This document shows positions 8,337-17,343 of a stretch of DNA of 45,936 bases, one piece after another. Location: NCBI GenBank assembly GCA_003551155.1, contig PUMA01000044.1, forward strand, positions 1-45,936. The letters are read 5' to 3'. The DNA comes from Desulfonatronospira sp. GTDB taxonomy: Bacteria; Desulfobacterota; Desulfovibrionia; Desulfovibrionales; Desulfonatronovibrionaceae. Under the pieces are notes generated by a model that was not told where the DNA came from, ran no database searches, and was given only the letters and a program-made list of their open reading frames with translations. The translations under genes were made by a program, and so were the position numbers. Numbering within the stretch: the stretch's first letter is position 1; each line of letters opens with the position of its first letter.

Positions 8337-8820
8337 GAAGGCGGACTCCTTCAAGGTCTGTTTGCTTTTTCAGCCTGTGCAATATAATTCCGCGTATAGG
8401 CCGCAATCCTGTTTTTTGTAGGGGCCTATTCCAGCAGTTAATACCAGGAAGGCAAAGCAGATACAGTTATGCCGGTTTCAATGGGTCAGGCCCCTGGCTG
8501 GAAATAAGGCCATGAGCAGCATCAGCTTATGGCTGCAAGCCCTGCAATCCGAAATCCTCATACATGACAATGTGTTCAGTTGCAAGGTCATGGTTAATGA
8601 GCAAGGTTGCCTAGACCCTGTTCTTGGTATAAGCTTCAGGCCTCAATGATATACAGGTGTTCTTTATGCTTTATCAGACCTTATTTCCAGGCGCTTTTCC
8701 CTGACGTATCTTATCTTGATGGATCTATCAGCTTTTCTGGGCAGGGATTGTTCGTTATTCTCGGATCGTTTTGAGGTGTATGGCTGAATAGAATTTTCAT
8801 CCAAACTGGGAGAAGGTTCC
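8337..8820. other. Intergenic region upstream of moaA
   Basis: About 480 bases between divergent genes. It shows a weak inverted repeat (AGGCC...GGCCT) near 8397-8427 and no recognisable tRNA or gene. A molybdenum-cofactor riboswitch would be plausible here, but I cannot see its conserved core and do not claim one. Confidence 0.4.
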
Positions 8821-9816
8821 ATGATCCAGGACAACTATGGCCGGGGTGTGAGCTATCTGCGCCTAAGCATCACTGACCGCTGCAACCTGAACTGCTTTTA
8901 CTGCCGTCCGGGCAGGGACGCCAGGTTCATTCCTCATAAAGATGTATTGACCTATGAGGACATGCTCTATCTTTTGCGTGCAGCATCCGGCCTGGATATT
9001 CAGAAGGTCCGGCTCACAGGGGGGGACCCCTTTGCCCGCCGGGATATTTTATATTTTCTGCACCGGCTCAAAAGCGAACTGCCTGAACTGGACATCAGGC
9101 TTACCACCAATGCCACCCTCATAGCCGGCAAGATCAGGGTGCTTAAGGATATCGGCATCAAGGCCCTGAATATTTCTCTGGACAGCCTGGATCGGGACAA
9201 GTACCGGCGCATAACCGGGCAGGACCGGCTGCAGAATGTTCTGGCCAGCATAGACCGCTGCCTGGAAGAGGGTATCCGGGTAAAGATAAATGCAGTGGCC
9301 CTTAAAGGGGTAAATGACGACGAACTTGGGGATTTTCTGAGCATGGCTGTGGAAAAGCCCCTGGACGTGCGCTTTATCGAGTTCATGCCCATTGGCGAGA
9401 AAACTCTCTGGGAAAAAGATTATTACTGGTCTTCATCGGAACTTCTGCAGAAGGCAGGTGGGATCATGGAGCTTTTCCCTGCCGGACACCTAAACCCCAA
9501 TCACGGACCGGCCCGCATGTTCAGGCCCGGCCACGGGCTTGGCCGGATAGGGGTTATTTCCCCCCTGAGCGAGCATTTCTGCGCCACCTGCAACCGTTTG
9601 CGCATCACAGCAGAAGGCCGGCTGCGCACTTGTCTTTTTTCGGACAGGGAATATAACCTCTTGCCCATGATCCGCTCCCCCAGAGTCGGGCCGGACAGAC
9701 TTCGTCTTGTTCTGGAGCGGGCCGGCAGGAGAAAGCCCATGGGCCATGAGCTTCTGTCCGGGGAAAAGCATGAGAAAAGCCTGTGCCGGCGCATCATGTC
9801 TTCCATTGGAGGATAG
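8821..9816 (+). CDS. moaA: GTP 3',8-cyclase, molybdenum cofactor synthesis
   Basis: A radical SAM enzyme that rearranges GTP to 3',8-cyclo-7,8-dihydro-GTP, the first step of molybdopterin synthesis. The 331 residues begin with the standard SYLRLSITDRCNLNCFYC block, placing the SAM-cluster cysteines at 21, 25 and 28. LTGGDPFARRD follows. The second, substrate-binding cluster is formed by FCATCNRLRIT and the later TCLF cysteine. The protein ends in Gly-Gly, as MoaA requires. GGGAGAAGG precedes the ATG. It is followed after 69 bases by alr on the same strand; no other mo genes are present here. The cofactor would serve enzymes such as formate dehydrogenase. Confidence 0.93.
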   Translation: MIQDNYGRGVSYLRLSITDRCNLNCFYCRPGRDARFIPHKDVLTYEDMLYLLRAASGLDIQKVRLTGGDPFARRDILYFLHRLKSELPELDIRLTTNATLIAGKIRVLKDIGIKALNISLDSLDRDKYRRITGQDRLQNVLASIDRCLEEGIRVKINAVALKGVNDDELGDFLSMAVEKPLDVRFIEFMPIGEKTLWEKDYYWSSSELLQKAGGIMELFPAGHLNPNHGPARMFRPGHGLGRIGVISPLSEHFCATCNRLRITAEGRLRTCLFSDREYNLLPMIRSPRVGPDRLRLVLERAGRRKPMGHELLSGEKHEKSLCRRIMSSIGG

Positions 9817-9885
9817 GACCGCGCGAATCAGTATTAAAATACTTCCAGGTTGCCGGCTGGGACGGATACAGTTCAGGAACGAGAA

Positions 9886-10998
9886 ATGCTTAAAGTTGAG
9901 GTGGATTTACAGCGCATCAAGGACAACTGCCTGAATCTGCAGCAGAAGACGACTGCACGGATAATGGCCGTGGTCAAGGCTGATGCATACGGGCACGGCC
10001 TGGAAGAGACGGCTCTTTGCCTGGCCGCGGCCGGAGTTGAGCACTTCGGGGCAGGCAGTGTGCAGGAAGCCCTCTGTCTGCGAAAAGTCCTGCCCCGGGT
10101 CAGGATATATTCCCTCCTTGGCCCTGTGGAGCCTGAGGACTATAAGTCCCTGAGCCCCTTTAAAATTATTCCCTGTATCCACAGCCAGGAACAGTTCAGG
10201 CAGTTAAGAACGGTGGCCGCAGAGAGCGGGGAGCCTCTGCCTGTGGCCCTGAAGCTGGAAACAGGCATGAACAGGCTGGGCTTCAGGCCCCAGGACCTTC
10301 CCGGCCTTATGGATCTATGGGCCAGGTCTCCGGGACTAGAGCTGGACATGCTGGCCAGTCATCTTTGTATGGCGGACGTTTCCGGAGGTGAAGCCCAGGT
10401 GCGCAGGCAGCTGCAGGTATTTATGGACTGCAGCCGTTTCTTCCGGGAAAGAGGCTGCATCTTTCAAATGTCCCTGGCCAATTCCGCAGCCCTGCTTGCC
10501 TATCCAGAAACCCATCTGGACATTGTGCGCCCGGGCATTTCTCTTTACGGGGATAATCCCTTTGCCGGGACCCATCTGGAAAACAGGGGGAAGTGTCTAG
10601 GTCAGGCCATGCAGGTCAGCGCCCCCGTGCTGGCGGTACATGAGCTGAAAAAGGGGCAGGGGGTCAGCTACGGACTTTGCTTCACCGCGCCCAAAGATAT
10701 GCGCATAGCCGTCATAGGCTGCGGATATGCGGATTATTATTCCCGCAGGCTTTCCAACATAGGGTGGATGTTTTATCAGGGCAGCAGATTGCCTGTTCTG
10801 GGCCGGGTGTGCATGCAGCTCAGCGTTGTGGATGCAACGCACTTATCCGGACTTGTGCCCGGGGAGCAGGTCTGGGTCCTGGGGGGACTGGGTCCGGGCA
10901 TGGTCAGCGCCCGGGAAATGGCCGGGTGGTTGGGCACAATTTCCTATGAGGTATTTTGTCTTCTGGGCCAAAATCCCAGGACCTACCGCAATGGCTAG
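9886..10998 (+). CDS. alr: Alanine racemase
   Basis: Interconverts L- and D-alanine with PLP, supplying D-alanine for peptidoglycan. The PLP lysine is K31 in VVKADAYGHG; the second catalytic base is probably the tyrosine in GVSYGLCF. LKLETGMNRLGF, ANSAALL and DIVRPGISLYG are standard family segments. The C-terminal motif reads GRVCMQLSVVD, with Gln where most relatives have Asp. The 370-residue form from the ATG at 9886 is chosen because AGGA lies 7 bases before it; an in-frame TTG 12 codons earlier is less likely. The stop is 9 bases before the next start, so it is co-transcribed with the permease. Confidence 0.92.
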   Translation: MLKVEVDLQRIKDNCLNLQQKTTARIMAVVKADAYGHGLEETALCLAAAGVEHFGAGSVQEALCLRKVLPRVRIYSLLGPVEPEDYKSLSPFKIIPCIHSQEQFRQLRTVAAESGEPLPVALKLETGMNRLGFRPQDLPGLMDLWARSPGLELDMLASHLCMADVSGGEAQVRRQLQVFMDCSRFFRERGCIFQMSLANSAALLAYPETHLDIVRPGISLYGDNPFAGTHLENRGKCLGQAMQVSAPVLAVHELKKGQGVSYGLCFTAPKDMRIAVIGCGYADYYSRRLSNIGWMFYQGSRLPVLGRVCMQLSVVDATHLSGLVPGEQVWVLGGLGPGMVSAREMAGWLGTISYEVFCLLGQNPRTYRNG

Positions 10999-11007
10999 GA
11001 ACCGGGC

Positions 11008-11868
11008 ATGTGGATAGTACTGGCCTTAATCACCGCGGTGTGCGAAGCGGCCAAGGACGGATTGTGCAAGAAAGGCCTGCAGAGCCTGGATGTCTTCACC
11101 ATCGCCTGGGTCTGGAAGGTGTTCAGTCTGCCCTTTATTCTCCCTTTGATTTTTTTTGCTCCCCTTCCGGATGAACTGCCCAAAGAGTTCTGGACTGCCC
11201 TTCTGGTGGGGGGAGGTTTGAATATCCTGGCCACGGTTCTCTATATCCGGGCCATTAGCACATCGGACCTGTCCATAACCCTGCCTCTTTTGAGCTTTAC
11301 CCCTGCCTTTCTGCTCATTACATCTCCTGTTCTGGTGGGAGATATCCCCACTCCCCTGGGTTACGTGGGAGTCTTATTCATAGTCGGAGGGTCTTATCTG
11401 CTGGGCATCACGGAGCGCTCAAGCATTCTTGGTCCATTAAAGGCCCTGGTCCGTGATCCAGGGGCCAGGCTGATGCTGGCTGTGGCTCTTATCTGGAGCG
11501 TGGCCGCCAACATGGACAAAATAGGTGTAATGGCCACCAATCCTTTTTTCTGGGCCGTATGCATCCAGAGCTTTATTTCAGTGGGCCTGACAGTGGTTCT
11601 TTACAGCATGCGGGCCCGGATCAGGGGAAGAATGCAGAGCAGCATGCCTGTTCTTCTGCTCATAGGTCTGGTCACGGGGATTGGATTCGTCTGCCAGATG
11701 GCGGCCATAAGCATAGGCCTGGTCCCTTACGTCATAGCCATAAAAAGGACCAGCATCGTCCTGGGGGTACTCATCGGCGGGCTGTATTTTCTGGAAAAGG
11801 ATTTAAGGACCAGGGTGTCGGCCACCCTGGTCATGCTGGCGGGAGTCATGCTCATAGCCATGTCCTGA
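11008..11868 (+). CDS. EamA-family (DMT superfamily) permease
   Basis: A 286-residue inner-membrane protein with about ten hydrophobic helices in two similar halves, as in drug/metabolite transporters of the EamA type. Each half ends in a loop rich in basic and helix-breaking residues, and the second half shows YVIAIKRTSIVLGVLIGGLYFLEK, close to the family's characteristic end-of-repeat segment. The substrate cannot be read from sequence. AGGAA precedes the ATG. The gene sits 9 bases after alr and ends 5 bases before the convergent ATPase gene, leaving no room for a separate terminator. Confidence 0.85.
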   Translation: MWIVLALITAVCEAAKDGLCKKGLQSLDVFTIAWVWKVFSLPFILPLIFFAPLPDELPKEFWTALLVGGGLNILATVLYIRAISTSDLSITLPLLSFTPAFLLITSPVLVGDIPTPLGYVGVLFIVGGSYLLGITERSSILGPLKALVRDPGARLMLAVALIWSVAANMDKIGVMATNPFFWAVCIQSFISVGLTVVLYSMRARIRGRMQSSMPVLLLIGLVTGIGFVCQMAAISIGLVPYVIAIKRTSIVLGVLIGGLYFLEKDLRTRVSATLVMLAGVMLIAMS

Positions 11869-11873
11869 GTGTA

Positions 11874-14633
11874 CTAGGCCAGTCTCCTGCGGAAAAAGGC
11901 CTTTTCCAGCTCCACCGCCAGAAAGACTATGATCCCGAATACAGCTATCCTAAGCCAGGACTCCAGACAGACGGGTTCGGTATTGAAGATATACTGCATA
12001 AAGGGAAGATAGGTAAATCCAAGCTGGAGTACGGCCAGTACGGCTATGGAAATCAGAACCTCCCTGCTGCCCAGGATTCCTTTCAGGTTCCAGGCCGGTT
12101 CATGGATGAAGCGGCTGTTGAACAGGTAAAAAACCTGGCCCACCACCAGGGTGTTTATGGCCGTGGAGGAGGCCAGTTCCTTTGAGGCTCCGCTGGAGAG
12201 CATGTATTCATAGTGGCCCAGGGTACCAATAACCAGGAGCAGCGACACCGAGGCAACCCGCCATACAAGAAACCCCGAAACCAGGGGTTCTTCCGGCGGT
12301 CTTGGCGGCCTGCTCATGACGTTTCCCTCTGAAGGTTCAAAGGCCAGGGCCAGGGCCAGGGTGACCGCGATGATCATGTTGATCCACAGGATCTGGGGAG
12401 GAGTGATGGGCAGGGAATACTCCCCTGAGGCATCCATAATCCCTATGCCCAGAAGTATTGAGGCAATTACCACCAGGGCCTGGCCCCCATTGGTGGGCAG
12501 GATGAACAAAATGGCCTTTTTCAGGTTGTCGTAGACTGTGCGTCCTTCTTCCACTGCATTGGCAATGGAGGCGAAGTTGTCGTCAGCCAGGACCATGTCC
12601 GAGGCTTCCTTGGCAGCTTCCGTACCTCCCCGGCCCATGGCCACGCCCACGTCGGCCCTCTTAAGGGCAGGGGCGTCATTAACCCCGTCTCCGGTCATGG
12701 CCACGATTTGATTGCTGTCCTGCAGGGCCTGGACCAGCCTTAGCTTGTGCTCCGGGCTGGTACGGGCATAGACGTCAACCAGGGGCGCTTTTTCTTTCAG
12801 TTCTTGATTACTCAGCTTTTCCAGATCCTTTCCCGTAAGATAAGTCTCTCCGTCTCCAATGCCCAATTCATTCGCGATGGAGACCGCTGTCAGTGCATGG
12901 TCCCCGGTGATCATCTTAACGTTGATCCCTGCGGATTGGCAGTCACGCACGGATACGCACCTGCCGATAAGCCTGGCCGTGGCCTTGACCGCCTCCTCCC
13001 GGGGAGGATCTATGATCCCGAAGAGACCGAGGAAAGTAAACCCATCCTGCACATCTTCCTCTGCAAGTCTTTTTTTCCCTTGAGCAACTGTTTTTCGGGC
13101 CACTGCCAGAAGCCTCTGGCCCCTGGAGGCAATGGCTCTTCCCTGCTCATGCCAGAAATCCTGGTCCAGAGGCTGATGGTTTTCCACTGAAGCCTGGGCC
13201 GAGCACCTCTCCAGGATGCTTTCGGGTGCACCTTTTATGATTATGCAGGGAACGCTTTCTGGTGAGCCGTGCAGGGTAGCCATGAATTTCCTGTCTGAAC
13301 TGAAGGGAATGCTGTCCAGCCTGGGATGCGTGTCGTTCTCCCTGGCCTGATCCAGGTCCGCCTTCATGGCTGCTGTAACCAGGGCCCCTTCGGTTGTGGC
13401 CCCCTCCAGGCGATAAATACCGTCTTTTTCATAAACTTGTGCATCATTGCAGAGCAGGGCATTCCGTAACGTCTCCATCAGCACTGAGTGCTCTTCCGGT
13501 TGGATCTCCTTTCCTTCCAGCCTGAAGGAACCGTCAGGGGAGTAGCCTGCTCCTGTAATATTAAAAAAGTGTTCAGCGGTCTTTACGCTTTGCACAGTCA
13601 TTTCATTCTTGGTCAGGGTCCCTGTTTTGTCCGAACAGATAGTGGTTACCGAACCCAGGTTCTCCAGGGCGGGGAGTTTACGGATGATGGCGTTGCGCCT
13701 GGCCATTCTCTGAACGCCTATGGCCAGAGTGATGGTCATTATAGCAGGCAGCCCCGCAGGAATGGCAGATACCGCCAGACCCACCGCAGCCATGAACATT
13801 TCTCCGGGGGCAAACTGTCTGACCAGGATGCCGAATGCAAAAGTGGCCAGAGCCAGCACCAGGATAGCTGCAGTCAGAAAATGGCCGAATCTGGTAATTT
13901 TTTTCAGAAGAGGGGTGGTCAGAGTCTGCACCTGGGACAAGAGTGCACTGATACGTCCAATCTGGGTGTACTCACCAGTGGAGGCCACTATGCCTGAACC
14001 CTGTCCATAGGCCACGAGTGTTCCTGAAAATGCCATGCAGGAGCGATCCCCCAGGCTGGCCTCGGGATCCGTTTCAAAGATGTTTTTGTTAACCGGGATT
14101 GACTCCCCGGTCAGCGCAGCCTCGTCGATTTGCATATCTCTGGCCTGAAAGAGCCTGAGATCTGCCGGAACCTTGTCTCCGGCCTTGAGCAGAACAACGT
14201 CGCCAGGAACCAGCTCATCAGCCGGCACCGTTGTTTTTTGGCCGTTTCGCAGGGTTACCGCCTTAGGGGCAAGCATTCCACGCAGACTGTCCAGGGACTT
14301 TTCCGCTTTGCCTTCCTGTATAAACCCGATAAATGCGTTGACCAGGCAAACTGCAAAAATGACTGCCGAATCCACCCATTGCTGGAGCAGGGCTGTGACT
14401 GCTGACGCCACCAGCAGGACATAGATAAGAATATTGTGAAACTGCTGCAAAAAACGCTGGACCGGGCCTTTCTGTTTGTACTCAGGAAGCTTGTTGGGTC
14501 CAAACCCTGCCAGTCTTTTCCTTGCCTCCTGTTGACTCAGGCCCTTTTCCGAGGTCTGCAGTTTTTGGAAGGCTTCCTCCACAGGCATTGCGTGCCAGGT
14601 GTGATGGATGTTTTTTCTGGAATACGTGTCCAC
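11874..14633 (-). CDS. P-type ATPase, type II (cation-transporting), ion uncertain
   Basis: A 919-residue membrane pump. It has the N-terminal cation-ATPase domain, TGES (175-178) in the actuator domain, the phosphorylated aspartate D335 in CSDKTGT, MITGDH, the hinge TGDGVNDAP and a six-helix C-terminal domain. The overall layout is that of SERCA-like pumps. The membrane ion ligands differ: PAGLPA (292-297) replaces PEGLPA, TNGGQ replaces SNxGE in helix 5, and NMIIA replaces NLVTD in helix 6. All three acidic calcium ligands are therefore missing. A sodium, potassium or proton substrate is possible. The GTG start at 14633 has GGAG 8 bases upstream. Confidence 0.88.
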   Translation of the reverse strand: MDTYSRKNIHHTWHAMPVEEAFQKLQTSEKGLSQQEARKRLAGFGPNKLPEYKQKGPVQRFLQQFHNILIYVLLVASAVTALLQQWVDSAVIFAVCLVNAFIGFIQEGKAEKSLDSLRGMLAPKAVTLRNGQKTTVPADELVPGDVVLLKAGDKVPADLRLFQARDMQIDEAALTGESIPVNKNIFETDPEASLGDRSCMAFSGTLVAYGQGSGIVASTGEYTQIGRISALLSQVQTLTTPLLKKITRFGHFLTAAILVLALATFAFGILVRQFAPGEMFMAAVGLAVSAIPAGLPAIMTITLAIGVQRMARRNAIIRKLPALENLGSVTTICSDKTGTLTKNEMTVQSVKTAEHFFNITGAGYSPDGSFRLEGKEIQPEEHSVLMETLRNALLCNDAQVYEKDGIYRLEGATTEGALVTAAMKADLDQARENDTHPRLDSIPFSSDRKFMATLHGSPESVPCIIIKGAPESILERCSAQASVENHQPLDQDFWHEQGRAIASRGQRLLAVARKTVAQGKKRLAEEDVQDGFTFLGLFGIIDPPREEAVKATARLIGRCVSVRDCQSAGINVKMITGDHALTAVSIANELGIGDGETYLTGKDLEKLSNQELKEKAPLVDVYARTSPEHKLRLVQALQDSNQIVAMTGDGVNDAPALKRADVGVAMGRGGTEAAKEASDMVLADDNFASIANAVEEGRTVYDNLKKAILFILPTNGGQALVVIASILLGIGIMDASGEYSLPITPPQILWINMIIAVTLALALAFEPSEGNVMSRPPRPPEEPLVSGFLVWRVASVSLLLVIGTLGHYEYMLSSGASKELASSTAINTLVVGQVFYLFNSRFIHEPAWNLKGILGSREVLISIAVLAVLQLGFTYLPFMQYIFNTEPVCLESWLRIAVFGIIVFLAVELEKAFFRRRLA

Positions 14634-15099
14634 CTTGAATTCTCCGGATTGAGTTTTTGTCGAACTTTGCTGGCCAGAACAAAAGGAGACGACAGAGATT
14701 TAACTTTTGTCCTGTTGCTGAAATTGTCAAGAGAAGGCCGGAAAATAAAAGCAACTCAAATTAATATAAGCTGATTCATGCAGGAATTATGATTTCTGAA
14801 CATGATCTGAATCCAAAAACAAAAATTGAGAAAAAAAGAGTTTTTTAGAGAAAAATGAAAGTTTACCTGTGAAAAAAAAGATGCACAAGCTGATGACCTG
14901 CTCGTAAATTACGCAGCATCCTGGATTTAGCTCAGGGCTCAGCTTGTTAAAATCACCAGCCGATTAGTGTGCTCTTATCAAAAAAAAATAAAGCAAATTA
15001 GAATGTTATAATGCAGAGTGACATTGGTCTGTCTGGGTTGCAAAAGACCTGATTTTTCCCCTTGCCTGCCTGAGAGTTATTGGACTAAATCATGGCCCT
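14634..15099. other. AT-rich divergent intergenic region
   Basis: This 466-base gap separates the ATPase gene from the dnaA-like gene. The stretch from about 14740 to 14870 is very AT-rich with several A tracts. A TTGACA on the minus strand at 14725-14730 could be a -35 box for the ATPase gene, though no good -10 follows. I looked for DnaA boxes (TTATNCACA) and found none convincing, so I do not call an origin. Confidence 0.45.
15004..15012 (+). promoter_or_regulatory. Extended -10 element for the dnaA-like gene
   Basis: The sequence TGTTATAAT contains a perfect TATAAT box with the TGn extension, 88 bases before the ATG. The -35 region is only an A tract, as is common for extended -10 promoters. 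Confidence 0.55.
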
Positions 15100-16449
15100 A
15101 TGAAAGACGCATGGGAAAGAATCCAGATAATTCTTGAAAAATCCTTGAAACCTGGGATTTTCCAGCTTTGGATCAAACCGTTGCAGGGCTGTTTTGATCC
15201 CCAGAGGCAGATACTCAAGCTTGTGGCCCCCAACGAGTTTGTGGCTTCCTGGGTGCGCGAGCGTCTTCAGTCTTTTATAATCCAGGCAGGTCAGGATGTC
15301 CTGGGCCTCACCACCGCGCTGGAGATAGATGTTCTCAAGGAAGGCGAAACAGGCGGACCCATGGGCTGTAATGCCCGGAGCAGGCCCAAGGAGAGCCTGA
15401 TTCATCTTCCAGTGCAAAGCAATATTCATATAGTTTCCAGGTTCAGGTATAATTTCAGCGAATTTGTGGTAGGTCCCTGCAATGAACTGGCCTTTGTGGC
15501 CTCAAAAAACTTCTGCAAAAAAAGCGTTGCCACGGATCAGCTCTTTTTGTGTTCATCCACCGGTCTGGGCAAGACTCATCTGGTCCAGGCCATGGGCAAC
15601 ACTCTGGCGGATGCGGCCAACAGGAAAGAGCTGCGTCTGGCCTACCTGACAGCTGAAGAGTTTACCAGCCATCTGATTCAGGCTTTCAAGGCCAAGCAGG
15701 TGGACCGGTTCAAGGCCAGGTTCAGGGATCAGATTGATGTGCTTCTTCTGGAGGATATCCATTTTTTCCAGGGTAAAGAAAAAATGCAGGGCGAATTTCT
15801 GTCCACCATCAATTCACTGCAGTGCCAGGGCAAAAAAGTGGTGTTGAGCAGCTCTTTTCTGCCCAAGGAACTGAATGACCTGGATTCCAACCTGATCTCC
15901 AGGCTTTGTCAGGGGTTCATGGCCGTGATTGACAAACCTGACTTTAAAACCAGACAGGAAATTTTACGTCAAAAGGCCAGGTCTTTACAGGTAAGCATTC
16001 CTGAGGAGGTGGCCCACATGCTGGCTGAACGGATTCAGACCGATGTGCGTCAGCTTGAGAGTTGCCTAAGCAACCTGGTGTTCAAGGCCAGGACGCTCAA
16101 ACAAAGGATTACCCTGGAAATGGCCATGGAAGTGCTTAAAAATTATGATCTGCAGGAGCAGAATCTGGATCTGGAGCAGATTATCAGTTCGGTCTGTCGG
16201 GTTTTTGATCTCCCCCGGGAAAAAATTTGTTCCAAAAGCAGGAAAAAACAGCATGTTCTGGCCAGGAACCTGGCTTTTTATCTGGCAAGGAAGTATACTG
16301 ATCATTCTCTTAAACAAATCGGCTATCGCTTTAACCGCAAGCACACCACTGTGCTCAAGGGCATTGCCAATGTGGAGCGGGAAATCTCCAGCAACACCCC
16401 TCTGGGCAGACAGATCAAGGAAACCGCGAGCCGGGTGATGCCCGCCTGA
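15100..16449 (+). CDS. DnaA-family AAA+ protein, divergent paralogue
   Basis: All four DnaA domains are present in 449 residues: N-terminal domain I (1-75), a short linker, the AAA+ core (about 115-330) and the C-terminal helix-turn-helix (about 350-449). The P-loop reads SSTGLGKT (152-159) where canonical DnaA has GGVGLGKT. Walker B reads LLLED, and the sensor-1 SD pair is SS. Box VII keeps the arginine-finger equivalent R268 but has N264 for the other arginine. The DNA signature reads NRKHTTV (412-418) instead of GRDHTTV, so the base-contacting Asp (D433 of E. coli) is Lys. No dnaN or recF follows. It is probably a second DnaA with altered nucleotide handling and a different DNA target. Confidence 0.85.
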   Translation: MKDAWERIQIILEKSLKPGIFQLWIKPLQGCFDPQRQILKLVAPNEFVASWVRERLQSFIIQAGQDVLGLTTALEIDVLKEGETGGPMGCNARSRPKESLIHLPVQSNIHIVSRFRYNFSEFVVGPCNELAFVASKNFCKKSVATDQLFLCSSTGLGKTHLVQAMGNTLADAANRKELRLAYLTAEEFTSHLIQAFKAKQVDRFKARFRDQIDVLLLEDIHFFQGKEKMQGEFLSTINSLQCQGKKVVLSSSFLPKELNDLDSNLISRLCQGFMAVIDKPDFKTRQEILRQKARSLQVSIPEEVAHMLAERIQTDVRQLESCLSNLVFKARTLKQRITLEMAMEVLKNYDLQEQNLDLEQIISSVCRVFDLPREKICSKSRKKQHVLARNLAFYLARKYTDHSLKQIGYRFNRKHTTVLKGIANVEREISSNTPLGRQIKETASRVMPA

Positions 16450-16450
16450 A

Positions 16451-17188
16451 CTACAGGTTTACAAGCTCCATATCTCCCATGACCATAATGTCCTGGCCCA
16501 TCTGGATCAGAAATCCGTTAATTCCCAGTTCCAGGTAATTCCGGGCCTTTTTTTTCAGGGTGGACAGACTTTTTCTGTCGGCCACAAGATTGCCCATGCA
16601 AGTGGCGGCAGCGTCAGCCATGGCTCCTGTCCTGCCTTTGGCCACCACCAGGTCGCCCCGCCCAAGACTCAGGGAATGGCCGATGGTAGCGGATGAAGAG
16701 CAAACTGCACACGGAAATTCCCGGGCATTGATCAGCAGGCCCAGGGTCATTTTTTCCGTGGGATGAGGCAGAAGTCCGATGGTCCTGGTCCGGCTTGAAT
16801 GCAGATAAATATCTCCGCCGTTTTCAACGATGATCTCCTGGGAAGCCGGCTGGAAGTGATCAGCTATGTCCTGGGCTATGGCCCCGGCCACTGCAGCCAT
16901 GGGTCCTACCTGGAATACCTCTGCTGCTCGGGCCATGTCGACCACAACAGGCGGAGCCTGTCTGTACACCCGGACAGGCTGCAGGGACGAGGCGAATTCC
17001 GGATGTACGGAAATATAACTTATGAGCTGCTGGCGTACCCTGTACAGCCGGTCCAGGATCTGGGATCTCAGGTCAGTAGAGCTTATGATGAACAGATCGC
17101 TTTGTTCCAGTACAACCTGATAGGCAGTCTCTTCTTTCCCAGGGGAACAGAGTGTTCGGTATCCCCTGTATGTGTCTGTGTAGACCAT
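16451..17188 (-). CDS. UPF0280 family protein (ApbE-like fold)
   Basis: A 245-residue protein of the UPF0280 family, distantly related to the FMN transferase ApbE. The segments GPMAAVAGAIAQDIAD, IVENGGDIYL and CSSSATIGHSLSLGRGD are the conserved core. The biochemical activity is not established; relatives occur in many sulfate reducers and methanogens. It converges on the dnaA-like gene with one base between stops, which leaves no room for a terminator. AGGAAA precedes the ATG at 17188. Confidence 0.85.
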   Translation of the reverse strand: MVYTDTYRGYRTLCSPGKEETAYQVVLEQSDLFIISSTDLRSQILDRLYRVRQQLISYISVHPEFASSLQPVRVYRQAPPVVVDMARAAEVFQVGPMAAVAGAIAQDIADHFQPASQEIIVENGGDIYLHSSRTRTIGLLPHPTEKMTLGLLINAREFPCAVCSSSATIGHSLSLGRGDLVVAKGRTGAMADAAATCMGNLVADRKSLSTLKKKARNYLELGINGFLIQMGQDIMVMGDMELVNL

Positions 17189-17343
17189 GAATATTTTCCT
17201 GAAAAATTAACATTGCCGTTTTACAAGCCCTGTCTGGATATTAATCCCTTACATGCTTGCACACAGGGATACTGCTGTATATATTTTTTCCAGCAGATGG
17301 AAATTCAGCGTACTTTAAAGGCTTGAAAGTCCAGGTGTGAAAG

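Noticed and set aside
8337-8820. Molybdenum-cofactor riboswitch before moaA
   Set aside because: Position is suitable, but I could not identify the conserved stems; only a weak inverted repeat is visible.
14928-14960. tRNA-like stretch GGATTTAGCTCAG before dnaA
   Set aside because: It resembles a tRNA 5' end, but no anticodon arm, T-arm or matching acceptor strand follows.
14634-15099. Replication origin beside the dnaA-like gene
   Set aside because: The gap is AT-rich, but no DnaA boxes are seen, the DnaA is divergent and dnaN is absent.
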